Below the pieces are notes generated by a model. It made no database searches and was not told where the DNA came from. It was given only the letters and a program-made list of their open reading frames with translations. This document shows, in pieces, positions 10,294-17,844 of a stretch of 64,000 bases of DNA (position 1 is the first letter of the stretch; each line of letters begins with the position of its first letter). The DNA comes from Vreelandella stevensii S18214 (GTDB taxonomy: Bacteria > Pseudomonadota > Gammaproteobacteria > Pseudomonadales > Halomonadaceae): the NCBI RefSeq assembly GCF_000275725.1, contig NZ_AJTS01000035.1, forward strand, positions 156,910 to 220,909, written 5' to 3'. Both the position numbers and the translations under genes were made by a program.

Positions 10294-11316
10294 CTAAAGC
10301 GGGCTGGTGCTGTCTGCGACAGTATCGCCAAAGGCGACCTGACCAATACCATTGAGTCTCGCGGCAACAATGAAATTGGCCAGCTCTATAACGCCATGCA
10401 GAACATGCAGAGCCAATTGCAAACCATGGTAGGCACGCTTTCTCACAGCAGTGAAGCCGTGGCCAGCAGCTCCAGACAAATCGCCGGAGGCAGCCAGGAT
10501 CTTGCCTCACGCACCGAACAGCAGGCCGCAGCCCTTCAGCAGACCGCCGCCAGCATGGATGAAATTTCGTCCATCGTGCGCCAGAACGCCGATACCGCTT
10601 CGCAGGCAGAGCGCTTGACCCAGGACGCCTCGAAAAAAGCCGCGAATGGAAAGCAGGAGTCCGAGCAGACCAGCCTGCTCATGCGAGACCTGGAAAGCAG
10701 CTCGCAAAAGGTCAATGAAATCATTCAGGTCATCGACTCCATTGCTTTCCAGACCAACATTCTGGCATTGAATGCCTCGGTAGAAGCCGCCCGAGCCGGC
10801 GAGCACGGGCGCGGCTTTGCCGTGGTGGCCAGCGAAGTACGCTCGCTGGCCACCAAAACGTCGAACTCATCCAAGGAGATTCGCACCATGATCGAGGATA
10901 TCTCTTCGCGCATTGCCGATGGCGCCGATCAAACGCTGAAAAATGGCGAAAGCATGGAGGAGATCAACCAGGCTATCGTGCGGGTCAACGACATGATGCA
11001 AGAGCTGGCGCTGGCGGCCAAAGAGCAAGAGTCCGGCATCAGCCAGATCAGCACCGCCATCGCCGATATGGACTCCGCCACCCAAGAGAACGTCTCGCTG
11101 GTGGAAGAGACCAGCACGGCCTCGGCGTCGCTGCAAGATGAAGCCTCTCGACTGGCAGAACTGGTGGCAGCTTTCCGGCTGCATCATTCAACGCAACGCG
11201 CCAGCCACACGCTCCCGACGTCCCGCCCGGCTCCGCGGCTACGCCAAGCCGCCACGAGCGCCCCATCATCCAAGCGCCCCACTTCGCAGGCCGAGCCGGA
11301 ATGGGAAGCGTTTTAA
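10294..11316 (+). pseudogene. Chemoreceptor 3, 3' part (split by IS)
   Basis: Continues the interrupted receptor: the rest of HAMP (KRAGAVCDSIAKGDL) and a full signalling domain with the [18 protein letters not shown] tip, ending EWEAF. Residues 1-219 of the original protein lie on the other side of the element. A TTG at 10279 inside the right end of the IS is in frame, so a soluble HAMP-signalling fragment of about 345 residues could be made if transcription and translation start there; no good Shine-Dalgarno precedes it. An intrinsic terminator-like hairpin follows the stop. Confidence 0.93.
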
Positions 11317-11365
11317 GCACCACCTTGTCCATGGCGCTCTAGAAGCATCGCGCTATTGATAACCC

Positions 11366-11396
11366 AATAACGCAGGCCTGGCTGGCCTGCGTTATT
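11366..11396 (+). terminator. Hairpin after chemoreceptor 3
   Basis: A 13-bp perfect stem (AATAACGCAGGCC and its complement) around a 5-nt loop. The T-run after it is weak, so termination is likely but not certain. Confidence 0.65.
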
Positions 11397-11474
11397 GCCC
11401 TGCTCTATCGTACAAAAATTAAAATTGCGATAGGGTAGCCCTTTTCCGCTGCTGACTGCCTCCCTGGCCTCCCC

Positions 11475-13130
11475 ATGCCGACACCCTATACTTCGTTACG
11501 CCGCCTGCCGCTTCGCACACGCATCATCGGCTTGATTACGGCGCTCGTCTTTACCATCACGCTGTTGCTGAGCTGGGTCGCCTCTCGCGAAGCCGCGTTT
11601 CATCTGGAACGTCAGATTGGTGATGCCAGTGCCAACACGGCGTATCAAATGGCAGATAAGTTGAGCCGCAGCATGGATGCTCGCATCAAGGAGGTGCAGT
11701 TACTCCTGGGCATTCGTGACGCCATGGGGAATCCCGATGCCCCGTTGACACGCCTCCAACTCGAACAGCTACAGCGCAACTACGAGGTGACCTCATGGAT
11801 TGGCGTGACCGACGCGCAGGGTATGGTCGTCGCTGCCACAGGAGGCATTCTCGAAGGCCAGTCCATCGCGGCACGGCCGGTGTTCATGGAAGGAAGACAA
11901 GCGCTTTGGATTGGCGACGTACACGAGGCTGTCCTACTGGCCCAACTGCTGCCCAACCCTAGCGGCGAGCCGATCAAGTTCGTGGATATCGCGGCACCGC
12001 TGTTCAATGGGCAAGACCAGCTACTTGGGGTCTTGGCCGTGCACCTCAGTTGGGATTGGGCGGCACAGGTAAAAGCCTCGATGTTCACCCCCGCCCTGCG
12101 TGAGCAGCAAACGGATCTACTACTGCTTTCTGAAGAGGGTTCTGTGATTCTGGGCCCCCCTGACCTGCTGGGGGAAACGCTCACGTTCGCCCCAGCGAAT
12201 GGAACGCTCTCCAGTGCCACCTGGTCCATCGAAACCTGGCCCGATGGGAAAGATTACGTGACGGGCATGGCCCCTGGCCAAACCTTTGGCGCCTTTCCTG
12301 GGTTGGGGTGGACCGCCATTAGCCGTCAGCCAGTAGAGGCAGCCTTCGTCCCTGTGGCCCGCTTACAAGAGCTCATTCTAGGCACCGGTTTACTCATGGC
12401 GCTGATATTTTCGATTATCGGCTGGATTCTGGCGGCTCGCTTAGTGGCCCCGTTAACGCGCCTGGCCCGATCCGCCGATCATATTCAAACCGCCCAAAGC
12501 CGCTGTGCCATCGAGATCGAAACAGGGTCACCGGAATTGGAACGTCTCTCCACTTCGATCCGCAAGATGGTCGAGCGGCTACAGGACCAGCGCCAGACCA
12601 TCAATCAACTGGCAGACCTGGTGAATACCGACCCACTGACCGGCCTACCCAACCGCGCCTTTTTGAACCAGTACTTGCAACATGCTCAGCCGGAGGCGCA
12701 GCGCCAACAGCAGAGCCTGGTCATGCTGATGTTCGACCTGGACGGCTTCAAGAACGTCAACGATACACTGGGGCATCATGCGGGTGATCTACTGCTGATC
12801 GAAATCACTCAGCGTTTGAGGGCTACCTTGCGCAGTGGTGATGTGGTCGCCAGGCTGGGCGGCGATGAGTTCCTCATGGTCATCAAGAGCACTCCAGAAA
12901 ACAGTCACTCTCTGGCCAAGGAGGTAAGCCAGCGCTTACTCACTCAGATCGCACTGCCTATCGAATTGCCCGGCAACATGACCGCCCAGGTAGGTTGCAG
13001 CCTTGGCGCTGCGGTGTGGCCCGAGCATGGCATGGACATTCAACAGGTCATACGCCATGCCGACAACGCGCTGTATCAGGCCAAGCATCAGGGCAAACAT
13101 CGCCTGGTCATTTATCGACCTGATCAGTAA
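11475..13130 (+). CDS. Membrane diguanylate cyclase (Cache-like sensor, HAMP, GGDEF)
   Basis: 551 residues. TM1 (about 16-36), a periplasmic sensor of about 260 residues resembling a double-Cache domain, TM2 (about 297-320), HAMP and a GGDEF domain (about 385-545). The active-site loop is intact (ARLGGDEF) and RSGD five residues before it fits the RxxD product-inhibition I-site. Substrate-side residues FDLDGFKNVND are present. It would make c-di-GMP from GTP in response to an external small molecule. It is encoded directly after the chemoreceptors but behind their terminator. Its 3' end overlaps the convergent DUF1415 gene by 23 bp. Confidence 0.93.
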   Translation: MPTPYTSLRRLPLRTRIIGLITALVFTITLLLSWVASREAAFHLERQIGDASANTAYQMADKLSRSMDARIKEVQLLLGIRDAMGNPDAPLTRLQLEQLQRNYEVTSWIGVTDAQGMVVAATGGILEGQSIAARPVFMEGRQALWIGDVHEAVLLAQLLPNPSGEPIKFVDIAAPLFNGQDQLLGVLAVHLSWDWAAQVKASMFTPALREQQTDLLLLSEEGSVILGPPDLLGETLTFAPANGTLSSATWSIETWPDGKDYVTGMAPGQTFGAFPGLGWTAISRQPVEAAFVPVARLQELILGTGLLMALIFSIIGWILAARLVAPLTRLARSADHIQTAQSRCAIEIETGSPELERLSTSIRKMVERLQDQRQTINQLADLVNTDPLTGLPNRAFLNQYLQHAQPEAQRQQQSLVMLMFDLDGFKNVNDTLGHHAGDLLLIEITQRLRATLRSGDVVARLGGDEFLMVIKSTPENSHSLAKEVSQRLLTQIALPIELPGNMTAQVGCSLGAAVWPEHGMDIQQVIRHADNALYQAKHQGKHRLVIYRPDQ

Positions 13131-13695
13131 AACAGCGCTGCCACTGCTGCTCCAGCGCGTCCTGGCCCATCTCGGTGAGGTAAGTGATGTTGCGTTCCGG
13201 AATGGCCGCCGTATCGCCGTAGAACTCGATGGCTCTCTCCACGCTGGCTTCGCGTAATACGTGGATCATCGGGTGCGGCGAACGGTTGGAGTAGTTGGCA
13301 GCCTCGTCGGGGTCGGCATCGGCGAAGCAGTAATCGGGGTGGAACGTCGCCAGTTGATACACGCCCTCATAGCCCAGCTGTTCCAATAGCTGTTCCGCCA
13401 GTTCCACGAAATCCAGGTAGTGGTCGAAGCTTTTGAACAGCGTGGGAAACACCAGCAGGCTGGTTTCTGCCTCTGGGTGGGCATCCAGCCACTCGAACTC
13501 GGCGACCAGCTCCTCCAGCGCAATATCCACCTTTTTGGAGCGCACGACTTCCACACGCACCGCCTCACGCTCCAACTCGCGCTTGGCAAAGGGGCAGATA
13601 TTGTGCCCGACGATGAAGTTGGCCACCCAAGTGAGCGTCTGGGCAACGACCAGGGCATCGTCAGCGTGATGCGAAGCAGAGGAAGCGGTATCCAT
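13108..13695 (-). CDS. DUF1415 family protein
   Basis: 195 residues with the DUF1415 signature: NICPFAKREL near residue 32, LLVFPTLFKSFDHYLDF near 82, LATFHPDYCFA near 115 and the NRSPHPMIHVLREASVERAI block near 137. Its function is not established; the invariant Cys, His and Asp residues suggest a metal site or an enzyme, which is inference. It is cytoplasmic. The tail overlaps the convergent diguanylate cyclase gene by 23 bp. Immediately upstream lie four roughly 13-bp repeats that could affect its expression. Confidence 0.9.
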   Translation of the reverse strand: MDTASSASHHADDALVVAQTLTWVANFIVGHNICPFAKRELEREAVRVEVVRSKKVDIALEELVAEFEWLDAHPEAETSLLVFPTLFKSFDHYLDFVELAEQLLEQLGYEGVYQLATFHPDYCFADADPDEAANYSNRSPHPMIHVLREASVERAIEFYGDTAAIPERNITYLTEMGQDALEQQWQRCFTDQVDK

Positions 13696-13705
13696 AAAGC
13701 TATTC

Positions 13706-13760
13706 CTAAAAACGATTACTAAAAACTATCTCTAAAAAACGATTCTTAAAAACGATCCCT
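13706..13760. repeat. Four tandem ~13-bp repeats (ctaaaaacgat)
   Basis: Four imperfect copies of ctaaaaacgatta with a 13-14 bp period fill the space between the GntR-type regulator and DUF1415 genes, starting near 13706, 13719, 13732 and 13745. They lie 10-65 bp upstream of the DUF1415 start codon, where promoter or leader signals are expected. Confidence 0.8.
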
Positions 13761-13783
13761 AACACTCTTTTGGAACCCAACCA

Positions 13784-14452
13784 TCAGGCATGCTGGTGGT
13801 ATCGCGCCAGCGCGACTTCGTAGGATTTGTGGATATGGTCGTCCATTAATGCCCGCGCAGCAACCGCATCTCGTTTCAGGGCAAGCTCTACCAGCTGATG
13901 GTGCTGATCGTCCAGTTCCTGACGGATGGTGGGCATTTTCGGGCCTAGCCGACGGTAGCGATCGAACTGGTCGTGCAACTGCTCGATGAAGCGCAGCAGC
14001 CACACCGAACCGCAGGGCGCCACCAGCGTGCGGTGAAACTGGGTGTGCAGTCGCTCCCACTCTTCTACCTTGTCCAGTGTGAGGTCCGCGCGCTTGAGGC
14101 GGTGTGCCGCCGCCAGTAGATCGGCTTCCCATACCGCATCTCCGTGGGCAATGGCACGCTCCAGCGCCATGCCTTCGAGCTCGGTGCGCATCCGAGCAAT
14201 GTCGTCCAGCTCTTCTCGGGAGAGCTTGGGTACTCTGAAGCCACGCTGATTCTCCTGAATCAGCAGGCCATAGGCTGCCAGCTTGTTCAAGGCTTCACGT
14301 AGTGGGCTCAGCCCCACCTGATACTGCTCCTTGAGCGCATTGATGGCCAGCTTCTCCCCTGCCGCAAAACGCCCCGCGACCAAATCACGGCGCAAAACGT
14401 CGTAAATGGAGCCAGGCACTTTCTCTGCGGAGAGCTGAATATGTTTGTTCAT
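13784..14452 (-). CDS. GntR-family regulator, FCD subgroup
   Basis: 222 residues from the ATG at 14452, which has gagga at good distance; an in-frame start at 14509 is less likely. The N-terminal winged helix (about 10-75) carries EKLAINALKEQYQVGLSPLREALNKLAAYGLL. The C-terminal all-helical FCD domain (about 85-215) shows the metal- and ligand-binding histidines (HTQFHRTLV, DDQHHQLVELAL, DDHIHKSYEV). FCD regulators usually bind carboxylates. It is divergent from the CHR transporter pair, with a gamma-glutamyltransferase-like gene beyond, so those are the likely targets. The ligand is unknown. Confidence 0.92.
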   Translation of the reverse strand: MNKHIQLSAEKVPGSIYDVLRRDLVAGRFAAGEKLAINALKEQYQVGLSPLREALNKLAAYGLLIQENQRGFRVPKLSREELDDIARMRTELEGMALERAIAHGDAVWEADLLAAAHRLKRADLTLDKVEEWERLHTQFHRTLVAPCGSVWLLRFIEQLHDQFDRYRRLGPKMPTIRQELDDQHHQLVELALKRDAVAARALMDDHIHKSYEVALARYHQHA

Positions 14453-14667
14453 TACCGAGTCCTCAGGCAGGTTTTTCTCTGCATCGGTTGGCGAAGATGA
14501 AGAGACCAAGTGTTGACGCCCCTCGACAGGCTCGCCTATATTCTATTTTAGACAAGATAATCGATTTTTTAACCCATAAACGATCAAAGAGTCATCCGCA
14601 TGCCATTCACCCCCGCTTCGGCCTTTGCCACGCCGTCCTCGAAGACGTTTACACAGGCGTTCGACAC

Positions 14668-15225
14668 ATGAAACAAACCGCGCTCTTCTGGGCTTTTTTC
14701 AGGGTGGGCATTTTTGGCTTTGGCGGTGGCCCCTCCATGATACCGCTGGTGCATGCAGAAGTCGTGACACGCCATCAGTGGCTCACCGACGAGGAGTTTG
14801 CCGATGTGCTGGCGATTGGCAATACCCTGCCGGGGCCCATCGCCACCAAAATGCCAGGCTACATTGGCTACCGCGTGGCGGGTATCAGTGGGTGCGTGCT
14901 CTCCGTGCTGGCGGTGGTGTTGCCCATGCTGATCGCCATGGTCGTGATGCTGGGTGCTTTCAGTCGCTATCGCGACATTGGCTGGATACAGGGCATGGGG
15001 CAGGCCGTGATCCCGGTGGTGATGGTCATGATGGGCCAGCTCACCTGGGATTTCTTCGATAAATCACGCGCCGCGCTGGGCTGGCTGGTCAGTATTGTCA
15101 TGGCCGTTGTCGCGGGTGGCGTCATCTACTGGCTTGGCGTTCACCCAGGCTTTGTCATCGGCGCCATTCTGCTGGCAGCGCTGCTGCGGCCAAACCGCCA
15201 AGCGCGCTCGAAGGAGGCCGCATGA
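14668..15225 (+). CDS. CHR-family (chromate-type) transporter, half 1
   Basis: 185 residues from ATG 14668 (MKQTALFWAFF). It is a single CHR domain with the conserved FGFGGGPSMIPLVHAEVV motif near residue 15 and NTLPGPIATKMPGYIGY near 50, plus about five membrane segments. Short CHR proteins work as pairs encoded by adjacent genes. Some members export chromate by exchange with sulfate, but many have other or unknown substrates; the GntR regulator next door does not suggest a metal response. Its last codon overlaps the next start (ATGA at 15222), showing translational coupling. Confidence 0.9.
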   Translation: MKQTALFWAFFRVGIFGFGGGPSMIPLVHAEVVTRHQWLTDEEFADVLAIGNTLPGPIATKMPGYIGYRVAGISGCVLSVLAVVLPMLIAMVVMLGAFSRYRDIGWIQGMGQAVIPVVMVMMGQLTWDFFDKSRAALGWLVSIVMAVVAGGVIYWLGVHPGFVIGAILLAALLRPNRQARSKEAA

Positions 15226-15752
15226 TCTACTGGGAGCTGTTTCTGGCGTTCTTTATTCCCAACATCGTGGGTTACGGTGGCGGGCCAGCCATCATCCCGC
15301 TCATCGAGGCAGAAGTGGTTGGCCGCTACGGCTGGATGAGTTCGCAGGGGTTTGCCGAAACCCTGGCCCTGGGGAACGCGCTTCCCAGCCCTATCGCCAC
15401 CAAGATGGCGGGCTATATCGGCTATGAAGTCGCCGGCTTGGGAGGCGCCGCCGTTGCCGTGGCCGCGACGGTGGTTCCTTCCCTGCTGCTGATGATCGGG
15501 GCACTGGGGCTGCTCTACCGCCACCGTGAATCGCCCAGGGTCAAACGTATGAGCCAGTGGGTACGCCCGGTCATTGCCATCATGATGGCGTGGCTCACGC
15601 TCAGTTTCCTGCTGGAAAGCACCGCCAGCAGCGGCATCGTTCACACCCTGATCATCGGTATCGTCGCGGCCATCGCCCTCGTGCGATTCAACACCCACCC
15701 CGCGTTCGTTGTCATCGGCGCACTGGTTTATGGAGGGTTCTTTCTGGGCTGA
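15222..15752 (+). CDS. CHR-family (chromate-type) transporter, half 2
   Basis: 176 residues, the second half of the paired CHR transporter. It carries the matching motif VGYGGGPAIIPLIEAEVV near residue 13 and NALPSPIATKMAGYIGYEVAGLG near 50, with several hydrophobic helices. Its ATG overlaps the stop of half 1 by four bases. The two subunits probably insert in opposite topologies and form one transporter in the inner membrane. Chromate is the family label, not a demonstrated substrate. Confidence 0.9.
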   Translation: MIYWELFLAFFIPNIVGYGGGPAIIPLIEAEVVGRYGWMSSQGFAETLALGNALPSPIATKMAGYIGYEVAGLGGAAVAVAATVVPSLLLMIGALGLLYRHRESPRVKRMSQWVRPVIAIMMAWLTLSFLLESTASSGIVHTLIIGIVAAIALVRFNTHPAFVVIGALVYGGFFLG

Positions 15753-15776
15753 AGATATAACCTGAGCGATCCGGCG

Positions 15777-16076
15777 ATGGAAGATGCTCTGTACGAGATT
15801 GACTCCATGCGGCACTTCGCCGGCCTGAAGCTATTGGCTTGCATTGGCATTGTCGGATATATATTGAAAAAACTGGACTACCCTCTTGCACCTCTTGTGC
15901 CAGGTGTTGTGCTGGGCCCCATTGCCGAAACGAATTTAAGGCATGCCTTTCAAACCAGCACTGACTGGACTCTATTTTTCACACGCCCCATATCCGCTTT
16001 ACTGCTTGCACTAGCGGTCGCCTCGATCGCTTACAGTGTTTACAGCCTCATAAAGCAGCGTAAAGCCGTCGCTTAA
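15777..16076 (+). pseudogene. TctA remnant (tripartite tricarboxylate transporter permease C-terminus)
   Basis: An open frame of 99 codons whose residues from about 19 on match the C-terminal end of TctA permeases: GYILKKLDYPLAPLVPGVVLGP, a variable loop, DWTLFFTRPISALLLAL and a last hydrophobic helix. Intact TctA proteins are about 500 residues, so roughly four fifths is missing, and no TctB or TctC is nearby. The fragment sits between the CHR pair and the gamma-glutamyltransferase-like gene, suggesting that an older tricarboxylate or amino-acid transporter was replaced. It has no convincing RBS and is probably not functional. Confidence 0.82.
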
Positions 16077-16115
16077 CATCCGTACATGTCATTCTTACAA
16101 AAAGGAACCTCGACC

Positions 16116-17723
16116 ATGAACCTAGATCCTCACTACTACCCTTCCTCCTCGCGACGTACGGTCACTTATGGGAAGAATGGCATGGTGGCCACTTCCCAAA
16201 GCCTGGCTGCCCAAGTGGGTGTCGACATATTGAAGCAAGGGGGCAACGCCATTGATGCTGCCATTGCGACCGCAGCTGCTTTGACCGTTGTAGAACCTAC
16301 CTCTAACGGCATCGGCAGTGATGCTTTTGCCCTGGTGTGGGTCAAGGGTGAACTTCACGGCTTGAATGCCAGCGGGCCTGCGCCAAAAAAGCTGACAATC
16401 GATGCCGTCAACTCTCTTGGCCACGCTGCCATGCCGGCCCATGGATTGACGCCCGTCACGGTGCCCGGAGCACCAGGAGCATGGGCTGCGCTCTCGGAGC
16501 GGTTCGGCACCCTGCCGTTCGAGCAACTGCTAGCTCCTGCCGTAAAACTGGCGGAAGAGGGTTTTGCTGTCTCCCCTACCGTGAGTCAGCTCTGGCAAAA
16601 CGCGGTGTTGCGGTATCGCCAATACTCATCCCCAGAATTCCAGCCGTGGTTCGATCACTTTGCTGCGGATGGCCGAGCTCCCAACGCCGGTGAAGTGTGG
16701 CGATCAGCCGATATGGCCGCTACGCTCAAGGCCATCGGCAGCTCTCGAGCTAACGCCTTCTATCAAGGCCACTTGGCAGAGGCCATGGACGACTTCGCGC
16801 AACAGCATGGTGGTTTTTTGCGCAAAGAGGATTTGGCTGCTTTTGAGCCTGAGTGGGTCACGCCTGTCAGTGTTCGTTATCAGGGGCACGATATTTGGGA
16901 AACTCCTCCCAATGGGAGCGGCTTGATCGTCTTGCAAGCTCTGGGAATGCTGGAGCAGCTCTCCAATGAGCGCCATGATCCCATTGAAACGCTGCACCAA
17001 CGCATCGAAGCAACCAAGCTTGGCTATGTAGACGGACTGACATATATCACCGAGCCTTCGAGCATGCGTCCAAGCGTAGAGCAAATGCTTGCTCGTGAGT
17101 ATTTGTCGCAGCGTGCTGCCACGATTGGACATGATGCTCTGGACCCTGTGCACGGTAATCCCATCAAAGGCGGCACGGTGTATCTGGCAACGGCTGATAA
17201 TCAAGGCAACATGGTGTCCTTCATTCAAAGTAATTTTGAAGGCTTCGGGTCTGGCATCGTCGTGCCGGGTACGGGGATCAGCCTGCAGAACCGCGGCTGG
17301 TCCTTCTCGCTGGACCCCGAGCATGCCAATGCACTGGCGCCGGGCAAGCGCACCTATCACACCATCATTCCCGGGTTCATCACCAAGGGTGATCAGGCGG
17401 TAGGACCGTTTGGCGTGATGGGTGGCTACATGCAGCCTCAGGGCCATGTTCAGGTCGTCACGGCCATGCTGGAAGACCACTTGAACCCGCAGGCAGCGCT
17501 GGATATGCCGCGCTGGAAGTGGACCTCCGGCAAGACCGTCGAAGCCGAAGCCGACTTCCCCAACCACCTGGCCCTGGCGCTGGCACGACGAGGGCACCAC
17601 ATCGTCAAGGTCGCTGACTCACTCAGCTTTGGCCGTGGCCAGATCATCCTGCGCAACCCGGACACCGGGGTGCTTCAGGGGGGCACAGAGCCTCGTACCG
17701 ACGGCGCCGTGCTGCCGCTCTAA
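16116..17723 (+). CDS. Gamma-glutamyltransferase-family enzyme
   Basis: 535 residues from ATG 16116, preceded by aaaggaacc. It is an Ntn hydrolase of the YwrD-like branch: GMVATSQSLAAQVGVDILKQ near 20, GGNAIDAAIATAAALTVVEP near 45, and the self-cleavage site before the nucleophile Thr354 in KGGTVYLATADNQGNMVSFIQ, followed by GTGISLQNRG. Such enzymes split into two subunits and hydrolyse or transfer gamma-glutamyl groups. No N-terminal signal peptide is seen, so it is probably cytoplasmic, unlike classical periplasmic Ggt. The GntR regulator and the TctA remnant suggest a catabolic cluster for a gamma-glutamyl or acyl compound. Confidence 0.92.
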   Translation: MNLDPHYYPSSSRRTVTYGKNGMVATSQSLAAQVGVDILKQGGNAIDAAIATAAALTVVEPTSNGIGSDAFALVWVKGELHGLNASGPAPKKLTIDAVNSLGHAAMPAHGLTPVTVPGAPGAWAALSERFGTLPFEQLLAPAVKLAEEGFAVSPTVSQLWQNAVLRYRQYSSPEFQPWFDHFAADGRAPNAGEVWRSADMAATLKAIGSSRANAFYQGHLAEAMDDFAQQHGGFLRKEDLAAFEPEWVTPVSVRYQGHDIWETPPNGSGLIVLQALGMLEQLSNERHDPIETLHQRIEATKLGYVDGLTYITEPSSMRPSVEQMLAREYLSQRAATIGHDALDPVHGNPIKGGTVYLATADNQGNMVSFIQSNFEGFGSGIVVPGTGISLQNRGWSFSLDPEHANALAPGKRTYHTIIPGFITKGDQAVGPFGVMGGYMQPQGHVQVVTAMLEDHLNPQAALDMPRWKWTSGKTVEAEADFPNHLALALARRGHHIVKVADSLSFGRGQIILRNPDTGVLQGGTEPRTDGAVLPL

Positions 17724-17844
17724 CGCATTTCCGCGTTGGCGCTGCTTGCCCACCCGCCCTTCCCAGGGCGGGCTGGCTCTTGCGGGCAAATCAACGCATC
17801 ATGGGCACCGATGTTTCTTCTTCTGGCCACCCAGCGATGTCTCC

